Source of the DNA: Diphasiastrum complanatum
Lineage: Eukaryota > Streptophyta > Lycopodiopsida > Lycopodiales > Lycopodiaceae
Direction: 5' to 3'
NCBI GenBank assembly: GCA_029204225.1
Contig: CM055104.1
Coordinates: 41,012,098-41,076,097, forward strand
DNA: 64,000 nt
Shown one piece after another: positions 12,401-21,336 of this stretch. Both the position numbers and the translations under genes were made by a program. Numbering within the stretch: position 1 is the first letter of the stretch; each line of letters begins with the position of its first letter. A model generated the notes under the pieces. It ran no database searches and was not told the DNA's origin. It was given only the letters and a program-made list of their open reading frames with translations.

Positions 12401-13793
12401 TATCTTTGCCTCCTTGTGTTGCACCTCTCTTCTCCTCCATAGCTGCTCCTTAGTTACTAACTTGTAAATGGCTAGTTTATAAGTGAGGCAGCATCTCAAT
12501 TACAACAAATGTAACTGAGGCAGATAACTGTAGATGGGGCAGCAAAAATTAACAATCACAAGTTAGCACTAACATAAATAACAATTAGCTAACTTGTAGG
12601 TGGGGCAGGCCCCTAAGGGGCCTACCCCACTTACAAGTTAGCACTAACTGAAGCTAACTAAGAAGTGTGCTGCCCCACTTACGGTTAACTCACACAAGTT
12701 AGCTAGCGGATTCAGTTACCACTAACTTGGACTAGATCATTTTGTACTCCTCACTAGCGATTGTGAAACAAGTTCCTTTAGCTAACCTGTGTCTCAGTTA
12801 AGCTAGGACCGAACTGCCACAGTCGGTTGCCTCTCCTTCTCCAACTGCCACTGTCCACTTTCTTCCCCTCTTCTTCTCCATCGTGGCCCTTCTCCTCCCT
12901 CCGTCGCTACTCCTCTTCTCTCTCCGTCGCTGCGCCACAGCCACCTCCCAACTGCTGCACTCTTCTACATTCCTAACTGAAGCAGGATAATGGGTGTGAG
13001 ATGGGGCACCACCTCAGTTACAACGAATGTAATTGAGGTGGATAACCAGCAATAATGCCAGTTAGCTACCTAGCACAAGTTAGCACTAACTTTAACTGCC
13101 AGTTAGGTAACCTGTAAGTGGGGCAGGCCGCTACGGCCAGTAACTGAAAAGGGCAATGGCATTTCCTCATTACGTTCCATGGTGTATAAAGGTGAAGGAG
13201 CCAAAGATGCTTGCAATAAGAGAACCTTAGAAAACTTTCAGAAGAAGATATATCTAAGTAACTTATATTCTTGAAAGACATAGAAGGCCATGGATGGCTC
13301 CAATCCAGTTTTTAGTTTCTAGAAACGTCCGAATAATCAATTATATTTTCAACAACGGTGCTTTAGACTCACATGTGCGATGAACTCAAAGAAGTAAGGT
13401 CGCACCAAACGCTTCCCTGCATTCCATGAAGACAAAAACTTACAACTAAATCTACTATTCCAAACTAGATCATATAGTTTCAAGCACGACCTTTATAGCA
13501 CAAAATGAAATTTCAAAGTAAAAATACGAAACTCCAACAGTCCAAATTGATCAACCAAGGCCCAACTGGGAAAAACTCCATGTTCAAGTACAATTAGCAA
13601 CTCATTCATCCTTGACAAACATGTCTTGCATCAATCAAACCCTAAACCACTCAATAAATCCCGAGAAATTCGCCTTCCTTGACTGTAATTCATATAATGA
13701 CTTGCCGTTAATGAAGATATAATCCGACGGAGTAGGTGGCGTGTCAGGATTCTCCCAGACAAAATCAGTGTCTTCAAGTTGTTGCAGTGCCAT
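415..13793 (-). CDS. RNA pseudouridine synthase (RluA/RPUSD type, plant RNA pseudouridine synthase 7-like), 8 exons, 3' end off window
   Basis: The enzyme converts uridine to pseudouridine in RNA. The minus-strand exons are 13706-13793 (ATG at 13793), 13373-13416, 5598-5675, 3288-3388, 2874-2961, 947-1025, 779-861 and 415-480. All codon phases match across the junctions, giving about 209 residues. In order they encode an N-terminal arm (VWENPDTPPTPSDY, RPYFFEFIAH), an S4-like RNA-binding segment (KKRWAGKTVVDLF, CGRICVDGQKV), the joining motif HEPPV and VCKPPSIP, then VHPCGQYRKNT, the catalytic motif HRLDRLVSG with its aspartate, and QKEYLAKVQGVFPPDE. No stops interrupt these exons, and 79-nt and 44-nt exons are intact, so the gene looks functional. 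Intron 1 uses a GC donor (see separate entry). The C-terminal part of the catalytic domain must lie left of position 1. The family call is strong; the exact paralogue (cytosolic, plastid or mitochondrial) cannot be told. Confidence 0.92.
3793..4093 (+). pseudogene. hAT transposase C-terminal remnant
   Basis: The reading frame starting at 3793 contains NDAPKLQRLATRVLSHT, which resembles the C-terminal dimerisation region of plant hAT transposases, where residues like DAP.LQ..A.RVLS precede a conserved cysteine-rich motif. The cysteine motif itself is lost. A second segment at 3982-4093 (acidic, ending EVLATAG) follows in the layout typical of the tail of such proteins. It lies in intron 3 of the pseudouridine synthase gene, on the opposite strand. 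No intact transposase is present. Confidence 0.5.
4091..5125. mobile_element. Probable distal part of the hAT-like element, containing the minisatellite
   Basis: Both ends of this segment are rich in the words GAATCG and CGATTC. Near 4097 the sequence reads ATCCCGATTCCCGGTTTTCGATTC, shortened here, and near 5050-5115 an inverted-repeat-like cluster reads AATCGCGAATCGGAATCGCG. Such subterminal repeats next to a hAT transposase tail suggest one degenerate element of about 1.3 kb from 3.79 to 5.12 kb. Target duplications were not found. Confidence 0.35.
4715..4865. repeat. GC-rich hairpin minisatellite, 34-bp unit
   Basis: About four units are seen, with full copies at 4751-4784 and 4785-4818. 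Each unit contains a G6 run, TTC, a second G6 run and the perfect 7-bp stem GGGGGGC/GCCCCCC around a GGTA loop, then GAGAAAC. The array stands out sharply from the AT-rich surroundings. Short ORFs on both strands here are artefacts of the repeat. Confidence 0.9.
5676..7158. other. Intron sequence with no recognised feature
   Basis: This is part of the 7.7-kb third intron (counting from the start codon: between exons 2 and 3) of the minus-strand pseudouridine synthase gene. It contains only short ORFs without recognisable domains and no clear repeats. Confidence 0.6.
7160..7753 (-). repeat. 3' LTR of a degenerate minus-strand Ty3/Gypsy element
   Basis: This segment is alignable with 9299-9902: both contain the words for TTAGGGTTT, GGCATGTCAACCCAAAAGGG and matching stretches such as GCTACCAAGCTCC versus GGTAGCAAGCTGC. 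On the minus strand it begins TGTTAAACCC at 7753. Next to it at 7754-7775 the minus strand carries a purine run (GGGGGGGATGCAA) suitable as a polypurine tract. The low-coordinate edge is approximate. Confidence 0.65.
7938..8850 (-). pseudogene. Ty3/Gypsy integrase remnant with C-terminal domain
   Basis: Reading the minus strand from 8850 downward, the fragments are CLTCQAIKAE (the CxxC of the integrase zinc-binding domain), VIVDRLTKMAHFV (integrase catalytic core, about 8690-8640), KRARDMWISIEDH and the integrase C-terminal signature AYELKLPSYL...IFHVHKLKHC (about 8060-7990). The frame is broken many times. Gag, protease, reverse transcriptase and RNase H are missing, so the element has been reduced to about 1.5 kb of internal sequence between its LTRs. 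It lies inside the large intron of the host gene. Confidence 0.75.
9299..9902 (-). repeat. 5' LTR of the degenerate minus-strand Ty3/Gypsy element
   Basis: It pairs with the copy at 7160-7753. On the minus strand it begins TGTTACACCCTTTTGGG at 9902 and ends near 9299, where TTTAACA is followed by TTGGTACTAG, a weak match to a methionine tRNA primer site. Many substitutions separate the two LTRs, so the insertion is old. Confidence 0.6.
9903..10800. other. Intron sequence with no recognised feature
   Basis: Only short ORFs without recognisable domains are present, within the same large intron. Confidence 0.5.
10812..11800. mobile_element. Possible non-autonomous element with imperfect inverted ends
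   Basis: The left end reads GCATTCCGGAACGAGAGTTC and the reverse complement of the right end reads GCGTTCCGAACCTCCAAGTT followed by CCGGAAC. These are imperfect inverted repeats about 980 bp apart. The interior has no recognisable coding sequence. Target duplications were not identified, so this is a weak call. Confidence 0.3.
12470..13150. repeat. Two related repeat blocks with a strong palindrome
   Basis: Blocks at about 12475-12660 and 12985-13140 share words such as CAATTACAACAAATGTAACTG versus CAGTTACAACGAATGTAATTG, shortened, and GTGGGGCAGGCC. The first block contains an imperfect 24-bp palindrome at 12591-12639 (arms AACTTGTAGGTGGGGCAGGC and its complement). A pyrimidine-rich spacer with CTCC and CCGTCGCT words separates them. 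This could be a small element with terminal repeats, but no protein or primer site is visible. Confidence 0.5.
13416..13706 (-). other. GC-AG intron 1 of the pseudouridine synthase gene
   Basis: Exon 1 ends one base into a codon at 13706, and the next bases on the minus strand read GCAAGT. The acceptor before 13416 reads AATGCAG. Joining these restores the reading frame through the conserved RPYFFEFIAH segment, and no GT donor nearby gives the same phase. GC donors are a known minor class of U2 introns and their consensus is GCAAGT, as here. Confidence 0.75.
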
Positions 13794-13838
13794 ATCTATT
13801 GTGCACAATGCTTGCTCTCGTTTTCTAAGTTCTCGTCG
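13794..13838 (-). other. Candidate 5' UTR exon end and 5' UTR intron acceptor of the pseudouridine synthase gene
   Basis: Upstream of the start codon the minus strand reads ACCAG at 13839-13843, a good 3' splice site, followed by 45 nt without another in-frame start that would be preferred. This suggests a leader intron whose body contains the tandem repeat at 13.88-14.19 kb. The first leader exon may lie around 14.2-14.5 kb, where the sequence becomes GC-richer and pyrimidine-rich. This is inference from splice signals only. Confidence 0.35.
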
Positions 13839-13879
13839 CTGGTAATGAATGTGCAAAACGATAAGAAACCATTTATTAA

Positions 13880-14192
13880 AATGAGAAAACACGTATTCAG
13901 TATCGAATGAGAAACAATTACAAGTTTCCAAAACATATATAACGATCAGAAAACACGTATTCAGTATCAAATGAGAAACAGATATAAATTTCCAAAACGA
14001 TAAGAAATAATATATCTACCGATGAGAAAATACGTATTCAGTATCGAATTAGAAACAACTATAAAGAAAACACGTATTCAGTATCAGATGAGTAACAAAT
14101 ACAAATTTTCAAAAATACGATAAGAAAGCATGCATTACGATGAGAAAACAAATATCCAGTATCCAATGAGAAACAAACATAAATTTCTTGCA
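13880..14192. repeat. Minisatellite, about five diverged copies of a 55-80 bp unit, upstream of the pseudouridine synthase start
   Basis: Each copy carries the core CACGTATTCAGTATC followed by GATGAGAAACAA and a run like AAATTTCCAAAACGATAAGAAA. Copies begin near 13883, 13939, 14022, 14062 and 14140. Spacing varies because some copies lack the distal part. The repeat probably sits in the leader intron or promoter of the gene to its left. Confidence 0.8.
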
Positions 14193-14199
14193 GACAACA

Positions 14200-14500
14200 G
14201 GAAAACTGCAGTGGGAGCAAGACTCGTGCATGCCAGCAAACGCAAAATGTTGGAAGATTGAAACACAATGAGATGGTACGAACGTTGAGGAGGTGAGCGA
14301 GCGAGAGAGATCGGCTGTGGCGGACTGGCCGGATGAAGCAAAGCGCTGCTCCTCTGCGACATGGAATCGCTGACTGACGGCAACGATCGATGCTCGCAAT
14401 TCCCGACGAGGCAGATAAATTGTTGATGCAAGCGCCTTTTGTATTCCTTTGGACGCAAAATAATAAGGTTGGTCGGATTTCAGTCATTTTTCGAAGGATA
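14200..14500 (-). promoter_or_regulatory. Possible promoter or first leader exon of the pseudouridine synthase gene
   Basis: This stretch has higher GC content than its surroundings and overlapping short minus-strand ORFs without recognisable protein similarity. It lies in the expected place for the first exon and core promoter of the minus-strand gene. I see no clear TATA box. The call rests on position and composition only. Confidence 0.25.
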
Positions 14501-14807
14501 GTTGGACGTAGGTATTAGATATGACACGCATTTGGTGATGGGGGTGAAAAATCAAGCTTGGACATGGTCCATGACTCATGAGATGCAACTAGGTTTGGTT
14601 GTAATTTTGTTCCCTTTAGATCACATCACATTATTTTCATAAAAAGGTTGGAGATCTTGGCTCATGATGTGATCTCGTCCAACATCCTACTAGTGATGTG
14701 ATCTCATCCCACCATTGCTCAATTATGTCATTGATGTTTCCACATTCTCACCATTAACCATTGATACTCCAATTAATACTCCGAGTGGCAAGTATAAAAT
14801 CCAAAGA

Positions 14808-15008
14808 GCTCAGGCACGTCCATCGCAGTCGGGTGTATGGGTAGAGTTGTTGACTGCCACTGGAAAGGTGCGGGCTTGAATCCCGACCACTGTGTAGTGA
14901 TACCTAAGGAGCTTAACTCCATAAATGGTGTTGCCAAGCTGTATATGTTGTATATAACGACCGCTAGTTGCTTAACATGTATGCAAAAAAAAAAAAAGTG
15001 CTCAGGCA
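14808..15008 (+). mobile_element. tRNA-derived SINE with perfect 9-bp target-site duplication
   Basis: The body runs from about 14817 to 14999. It begins with an A-box-like segment (TATGGGTAGAGTTGTTGACT), has a B-box-like segment GGGCTTGAATCCCGACC at about 14870-14886, and ends in a 13-base A tract at 14985-14997. The body is flanked by the direct repeat GCTCAGGCA at 14808-14816 and 15000-15008. RNA polymerase III boxes, a poly(A) end and an exact duplication together are diagnostic of SINE retroposition. It is about 183 bp long. Confidence 0.88.
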
Positions 15009-15059
15009 TAAAATATATAGTACAAGAAAGTCATGCGGGGCTTAGATGAGGACCACTAT

Positions 15060-17037
15060 TACTTACAATATAATGAGAAGAATTTAATTGACTTTGTTTT
15101 TCATTTTTTAGCCCTCATCCTATGAATCTTGAAAATACAGAACCTAAATGGCTGAAGTATTGAAATCGATGCAAAATGGCTCCTAACTAATAAACAAATA
15201 ATTAAAAAGAGAATGAGGTTGCACAAATAAACATTAGCTATCAAAACAATGTCTTGAGATCAGTATATAATCTCCAATCTAGTTTGTCTTGGAAACAGCC
15301 CCACTTGGCACATAGATTTATGGTCAAATTCAAATATGATGGATCTTACGGTGGTAGTGAAGCTTCTTTAGTTGGCAGTTTGCATGTCCTTGATTGAGCA
15401 AGAGGCATGTCATAGCGTAGGCATCCCGGGAACCACAACTTAGCTTCCCAACTTTCAACTCTTGCCATCCAACCCCCTTGACATACAAACAACCAACATA
15501 TTAACATACATTAGATCACAAGATGCTCATATTTTGAGACTTAACCCACTTGAAGCTTCGCCACGACCACAGGGAACCGACCTTGCACCACATCAGACTT
15601 AACAACCATAATAGGTGACTTCCATCCAAGCAAGCCATCCAACTCAGCCAACAGGTTAGAGCCCAACACAGTTTACTTCCAAGCAAGGAACACTCGAAAC
15701 CACAAGTTGTGGCAGATATGAAGACAACCAGTTTATGGACCGAATAGTCCCAACAACATACCATTGACGTCCCAGAACACTATCCTTAACTAAGCACTAG
15801 ATCAAAAAGATTTGAAGTGGCCTTACAACTGGCGCTTTTATAGAACACTGATCCCACTTTATTAGTTACTAAATCTAAGAATGTTACATTTCAAGCGTGT
15901 GACCAACCCTAGTCTCTAGAGCGTTGGCATGCCAAGGAGGGCACTAGGACAACATTCCAACAAAGGAAGCTAGGACTTGGTTAGAGCTCACCCTAAGTCA
16001 CAACCTGCATCCCTCTATAGTTTTGGTGTTATTTAGCACCTCCCCTCACAACATGTGCCTAGTCCAATCTAGTAAAGCACATTTTGCTCTCTCTATAAAT
16101 TCATTTTCTCTCTCTAGAATTTATTGATCCTCATGCATCATTAATTATGCCTAGATTGTGTGGATTGCACATTGATCTGAGCTCTTTGGACTTCGCTAGA
16201 ACATATCAAAGTTTATGAGACATAGGAATTTGGTGTTAACTAAATTTTGGTCGCAGTGGCACCGGAAGTAGCAGAAGCATTGTTGGCGCTAGAAATAATG
16301 CTGGCACTAGTGGCTCCATGAGTAAAGCTTGCAGTTGGTGCTAGATCTACAACATCCACCCCAACTTTACCAAATTTGATGCCCTCATCATATGTCAGAT
16401 CAAGACAAAGATATTTTTCAATTATCTCTATGTGCATTTAATGTACTTGGCACAATACTCAATTTACTGGCCACTTTACATTGAAAAATAGATAACTTGA
16501 AAACATCCACCCCTGTCACTTCTAATCTTGACTTTGGAACTCCTTTGAGCTCCAGATCTGTCATTGTCGCACTTCTATTAAGCTCCTTGAGTTCCGAATT
16601 AATCATTTCCACACAAATATCAAGGCTCACTTAGCCAAAAGATTTCTCGTTTACCATCTGCTTTGTGGTCCACTCGATGACTACACTTAAAAACAAGTAA
16701 TGTATGTCTCACTTGGCAACGAGTAGTTGTCTTTGAACCAAACACATATAACCATTGACTCTACCTTAGGTGGTTAAGAGTTAGGAGATTGCACTAGTCT
16801 GATTCTAATACGAACTGTCCCTGAGTGTTCATTCAAAGTACCATCTCTGGCAAGGGTCGAGGGCAAGGTATGGCGGTATGGGACACCATAGCTTATCGAA
16901 GATCTAAGCTTGCTCATTGGTGGTCTGTAGCTCCAATGCACGGGGGAGAGCTGGCAATACCTATATGGATGGATGGTCGTCACCTGATCAATGATGTCTT
17001 ACCAATGATTGGATTCGACAATAGGGATGCTAACATC
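15060..17037. other. Non-coding stretch; right part may be an LTR next to a primer site
   Basis: No convincing gene is present; the minus-strand ORFs at 15516-15764 and 16240-16630 have no recognisable domains. The end of the stretch reads TAACA at 17031-17035, two bases before a methionine tRNA primer site, so the last 300-800 bp may be an old LTR. No matching second LTR was found. Confidence 0.4.
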
Positions 17038-17050
17038 TGGTATCAGAGCC
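17038..17050 (+). promoter_or_regulatory. Retroelement primer-binding site (initiator-methionine tRNA type)
   Basis: The sequence TGGTATCAGAGCC matches the usual plant LTR-retrotransposon primer site. Two bases before it is TAACA, a plausible LTR end. No gag or pol follows within 900 bp, so only the 5' remnant of the element remains. Confidence 0.6.
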
Positions 17051-18007
17051 ACCGATCATTGTGAATAAGGTCACTTTAACTTAAGTTTGGTTGGTTTAAA
17101 TTTCTTGTTGATGTGCTTGGATAGCTTAGTATTTATGGTTTGATGGCTATGAACAACTTTTCATTTCGTTCCGTCGAGCTTTGACGTTGTTTGGATATGT
17201 TTTGGGCCTTGTATGCATTCTAAGAGCTTGTTTTTTGGATTTTTTGGTAGCCGTTAAGGTTGAAAAAAATTTTAAGCCATGTTTTAAAAATATGAATTAA
17301 AGACTAAACGTCACTTTCCTTCATCCCTAAAGTTCCATGCAGCATAGTCTGATCTCACAGAGAAAGATGGCCACAAATATAGTCTGTTCCAATGGAAGTA
17401 GACAGCTACAACTAACCAACATTAGCGTAGCCATTAGTTTACAAGATTGACTTAGAAGAAAATGATATACAAAATATAAATGTGCCTACGAAGTGCACAG
17501 AGAGCGAGAGAGAGTAAGTAAGAAAGATAGAGAAGAAAGATGAAGGACTTGTATGACAAAATGCGACAAGCTTTATACTCTCTTCCCACAAAATCTTTTG
17601 AGTTGGTACATCATTCTTGTCAGGTTTTTCTATTGTGCATGTAAATGTGAGTGCCATTTTATGTGTGTACTGTAGTTTTGATAGGTAAATGAGATTGTTC
17701 TTTCAATCAGAATTAGTGTGCAGGTTCGCAGGCTGAAAAACTTAATACCAAATATATTGTTGGATTTTTTGCACTTTTCGCATTATCAAGAAAACCCAAA
17801 CTGAGCCAAAACATGACTTAGCACATTTTTCACCTGCAACCTTTGGGTTTTTTGCATTTGTCGAAGTTTCTCGTAGAATTAGAATGTTCAGGTATATGCA
17901 AATTTACCGACCTTCGCATTTTTTGCATTTTTTGAAAAATGTGACAGGCGCAGGAAAAGGCACGCTTTCGCATCCTTGACACTGCCCGCTATAGCTAAAG
18001 CCAAAAC
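17051..18007. other. Non-coding stretch with no recognised gene
   Basis: There is a short purine-rich run (GAGAGCGAGAGAGAG) near 17500 and several TTCGCATTTTTTGC-like words between 17750 and 17980. The same type of word recurs at 26.1-26.45 kb. No coding features are seen. Confidence 0.5.
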
Positions 18008-18999
18008 TGTTGGAGGATGCAAGCTACGCACAAAGCGGTTGCATCCGAAAAAGGCACCAAAAAGAGTGCATTTGTCCCATAAGCAAATGGAGACTATAAC
18101 AGAACCCACAAATAAGCTCATTGTAGACAATGTACCCTTGTCCCCTGGTACCAGCCCTTTTGGGGTCAAAGGGGAATGATGGCGAGTGGCTAGGTGGTGG
18201 GGATGGGATCTCGCACGTGGCATGCAGGCGCGCACGATGTGCCACATCATCTACTAGACCACTCTCCACTACCAACAAAACTCTGAGTTGGTATCAGAGC
18301 AAGTGTTCTGGTCCTGAACGAGCAAGTGGGGATTACCTTCGCCCTGTGCTTGCTTGGGTGGGGGTGTTGGAGGATGCAAGCTACGCACAAAGTGGCTGCG
18401 TCCGAAAAGGCACCAAAAAGAGTGCATTTGTCCCATAAGCATATGGAGACTATAACAGAACCCATGTATAAGCTCATTGTAGACAATGTACCCTTGTCCC
18501 CTGGTACCAGCCCTTTTGGGGTCAAAGGAGAATGATGGCGGGTGGCTAGGGGGTGAGGATGGAATCTCACACGTGGCCTGCAAGCGCGCACGATGTGCCA
18601 CATCATCTATTGAACCGCTCTCTGCTGCCGACAAAAATCTGTGCTGGTATCAGAGCAAGTGTACTGGTCCTGAACGAGCAAGTGGGAATTACCTTCGCCT
18701 TGTGCTCGCTTGAGTGGGGGTGTTGGAGGATGCAAGCTACGCACAGCTGCGTCCGAAAAGGCACCAAAAAGAGTGCATCTGTCCCATAAGCAAATGGAGA
18801 CTATAACAAAACCCACATATAAGCTCATTGTAGACTATGTACCCTTGTCCCCTAGTACCAGCCCTTTTGGGGTCAAAGAAAAATTATGGTGGGTGGCTAG
18901 TAGGCGGTGGGGATGGAATCCCGCATGCGGCCTGCAGGCGCGCACGATGTGCCACATCATCTACTGGACCGCTCTCCGTTGTCGACAAAACTCTTAGTT
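18008..18999 (+). mobile_element. Tandem array of a miniature LTR retroelement: LTR-76 bp-LTR-76 bp-LTR
   Basis: Three near-identical segments of about 280 bp start TGTTGGAGGATGCAAGC at 18008, 18365 and 18721. The first two are each followed by exactly 76 bp beginning with the primer site TGGTATCAGAGC (18289-18300 and 18645-18656) and ending with a purine tract GGGTGGGGG or GAGTGGGGG (18356-18364 and 18712-18720) that abuts the next LTR. This is the order LTR, primer site, polypurine tract, LTR of a terminal-repeat retrotransposon in miniature (TRIM), with almost nothing in between. The third LTR lacks a few bases near its start and is followed by unrelated sequence. No coding capacity exists, so it would depend on proteins from another element. 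Confidence 0.85.
18289..18364 (+). promoter_or_regulatory. First 76-bp internal domain of the miniature element (primer site plus polypurine tract)
   Basis: It starts with TGGTATCAGAGC and ends TTGGGTGGGGG directly before the next LTR. The matching second domain is at 18645-18720 and differs at only a few positions. Confidence 0.8.
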
Positions 19000-19367
19000 C
19001 CTTCGATTTCCACTTTGAGTCATCGCCTTCAAGTTTTACTTCTTTACCCATAATTCGTTGGCGATTAGCAAGGTCTTCATCTTAAATTTCCACAAATGAT
19101 AATTGGATCCATTCAGCTTGTCTGCGATAAGGCCAGCTTTACTTTGAGAATCCATCTGGAACTTAGTCTACCAATTGTATCGATGACACTAAGATGTGGT
19201 AATGCCAACAATAGGAAATTAATTCTGTGATACTGAAAGGTTGAAAAGAACTGAAGAGTATAATATCAATTTGATATCGTGAAAGATATCAAGTATTAGA
19301 GCTTTCGCTCTGATATCATATTGGAATCAGATAAAGTAGTGAAATTGCTCTAATATAAGAATGGAAT
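19000..19367. other. Non-coding stretch, internal remnant next to the minus-strand LTR
   Basis: It has several GATATC-containing words and near-copies of the primer-site complement (CTCTGATATCATATTGG at about 19308). This suggests the untranslated leader of the minus-strand LTR element, now broken. Confidence 0.4.
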
Positions 19368-19379
19368 GCTCTGATACCA
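19368..19379 (-). promoter_or_regulatory. Primer-binding site of a minus-strand LTR retroelement
   Basis: The minus strand reads TGGTATCAGAGC directly after an LTR-like end TTTTTGACA. Confidence 0.7.
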
Positions 19380-20200
<821 letters not shown>

Positions 20201-20337
20201 TTGCTGATAAGCGGTGAAATTGGCGTAAACGTTCTGTCTACATAAATGAACCAAAACTGTAGCTCTGCAGAAATGAACTGAAACAGCCACAGGCGACATT
20301 GTCGGGTTTTTCGCGAAAAAGACAAAAAGGGAGAAGC

Positions 20338-20935
20338 ATGTGGGAAAGGCTACAAGCCAAACATGAGCGCATGACAAGTGCAAAGATCTTGCATCTCGAC
20401 AACCAACTTCTGAAGATGAAATGAGATGGAAATGACCTAGACAAGCATGTTGAGAAGATGAAGGCCATCTTCGATCAAGTAGCAGCTGCAAATCAGAATC
20501 ATGCTATTCCGCCGGAGCAACAGTTCTTACATTTCATAAGAACTCTACCATCCGCCTACTACAGCCTGAGGTCAATACTCATGAGGACGCCTAATATGAC
20601 ATTAAGTGGTGCTGTTAAAACTATAGCAGATGAAGTCATCATGAGAGATCATACTGATTCTCAAGTCAGTGAAGACCAAGCATCTTTTGTCAGAAGAAAG
20701 AAGCAAAGCCCAAGCAAGAACGCAGCTCAAGGCCGCTTGCGGTATGCAATTACTGCAAAAGGAAATGGCACTTAGAGAAGAATTGTTGGGGAAATCCCAA
20801 CAACGTCTGCAATCATTGCAAGAAGAAGGGACACTCAACATTTGATTGTTGATACAATCCCAAGAACAAAAACAAAGACAAGGCCCATACTATAGAATCT
20901 TCCCATCAAGAGGAAGAAATGGGCTCAATATGGGC
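20338..20935 (+). pseudogene. Ty1/Copia gag remnant with two CCHC zinc knuckles (left half of a split element)
   Basis: The frame from ATG at 20338 gives a UBN2-type Copia gag (MWERLQAKHERM, EQQFLHFIRTLPSAYYSLRS), with one in-frame TGA near 20425. After a frameshift near 20735 come two zinc knuckles, CNYCKRKWHLEKNC and CNHCKKKGHSTFDC, both with CX2CX4HX4C spacing. Homology stops near 20.94 kb. The part expected next, the protease, is found at 32.08 kb on the same strand. The N-terminal gag and the 5' LTR were lost. Confidence 0.8.
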
Positions 20936-21336
20936 CCACTAAAAAATTTCACTTTAGAGAGATGTTACGTTGAGAGAGAATGCGAACCGGTAACTTCTGG
21001 TGGCCGTTTTCCGAGTTTTCGACCTTGCCCGACGTTTAACTGGTATGGTTAACTTCAGACAATAGTTAGTTAAGCATAAGATGTAATAACTTCTCTTCAT
21101 GCTCGCTCCAAAATTCGGGACTAGAGCTTTAAGACTGAAAATCTTGGTGTGCTCAATGCAAAAACTGAAGCGGGAGTAGCAGAACTTTTGAAATCACTGT
21201 TGCTTATAGGTGAAATATGAGGTGGGACTATTTTTCAACGCGACATAAACATTACAAAAGTAATGTATGCTAGATCTATTTATGTTGATTTTGATTTACT
21301 GTAGTTTGAAGCATTTACGGATTGTAGCTTCCAACA

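Noticed and set aside
14817-14999. A functional tRNA gene
   Set aside because: The B-box-like segment is not within a cloverleaf-forming 70-90 nt unit, and the A tract and target duplication show a SINE.
18286-18660. Primer sites at 18289 and 18645 as starts of two large retrotransposons
   Set aside because: Each is followed within 76 bp by another LTR, so no large internal region exists.
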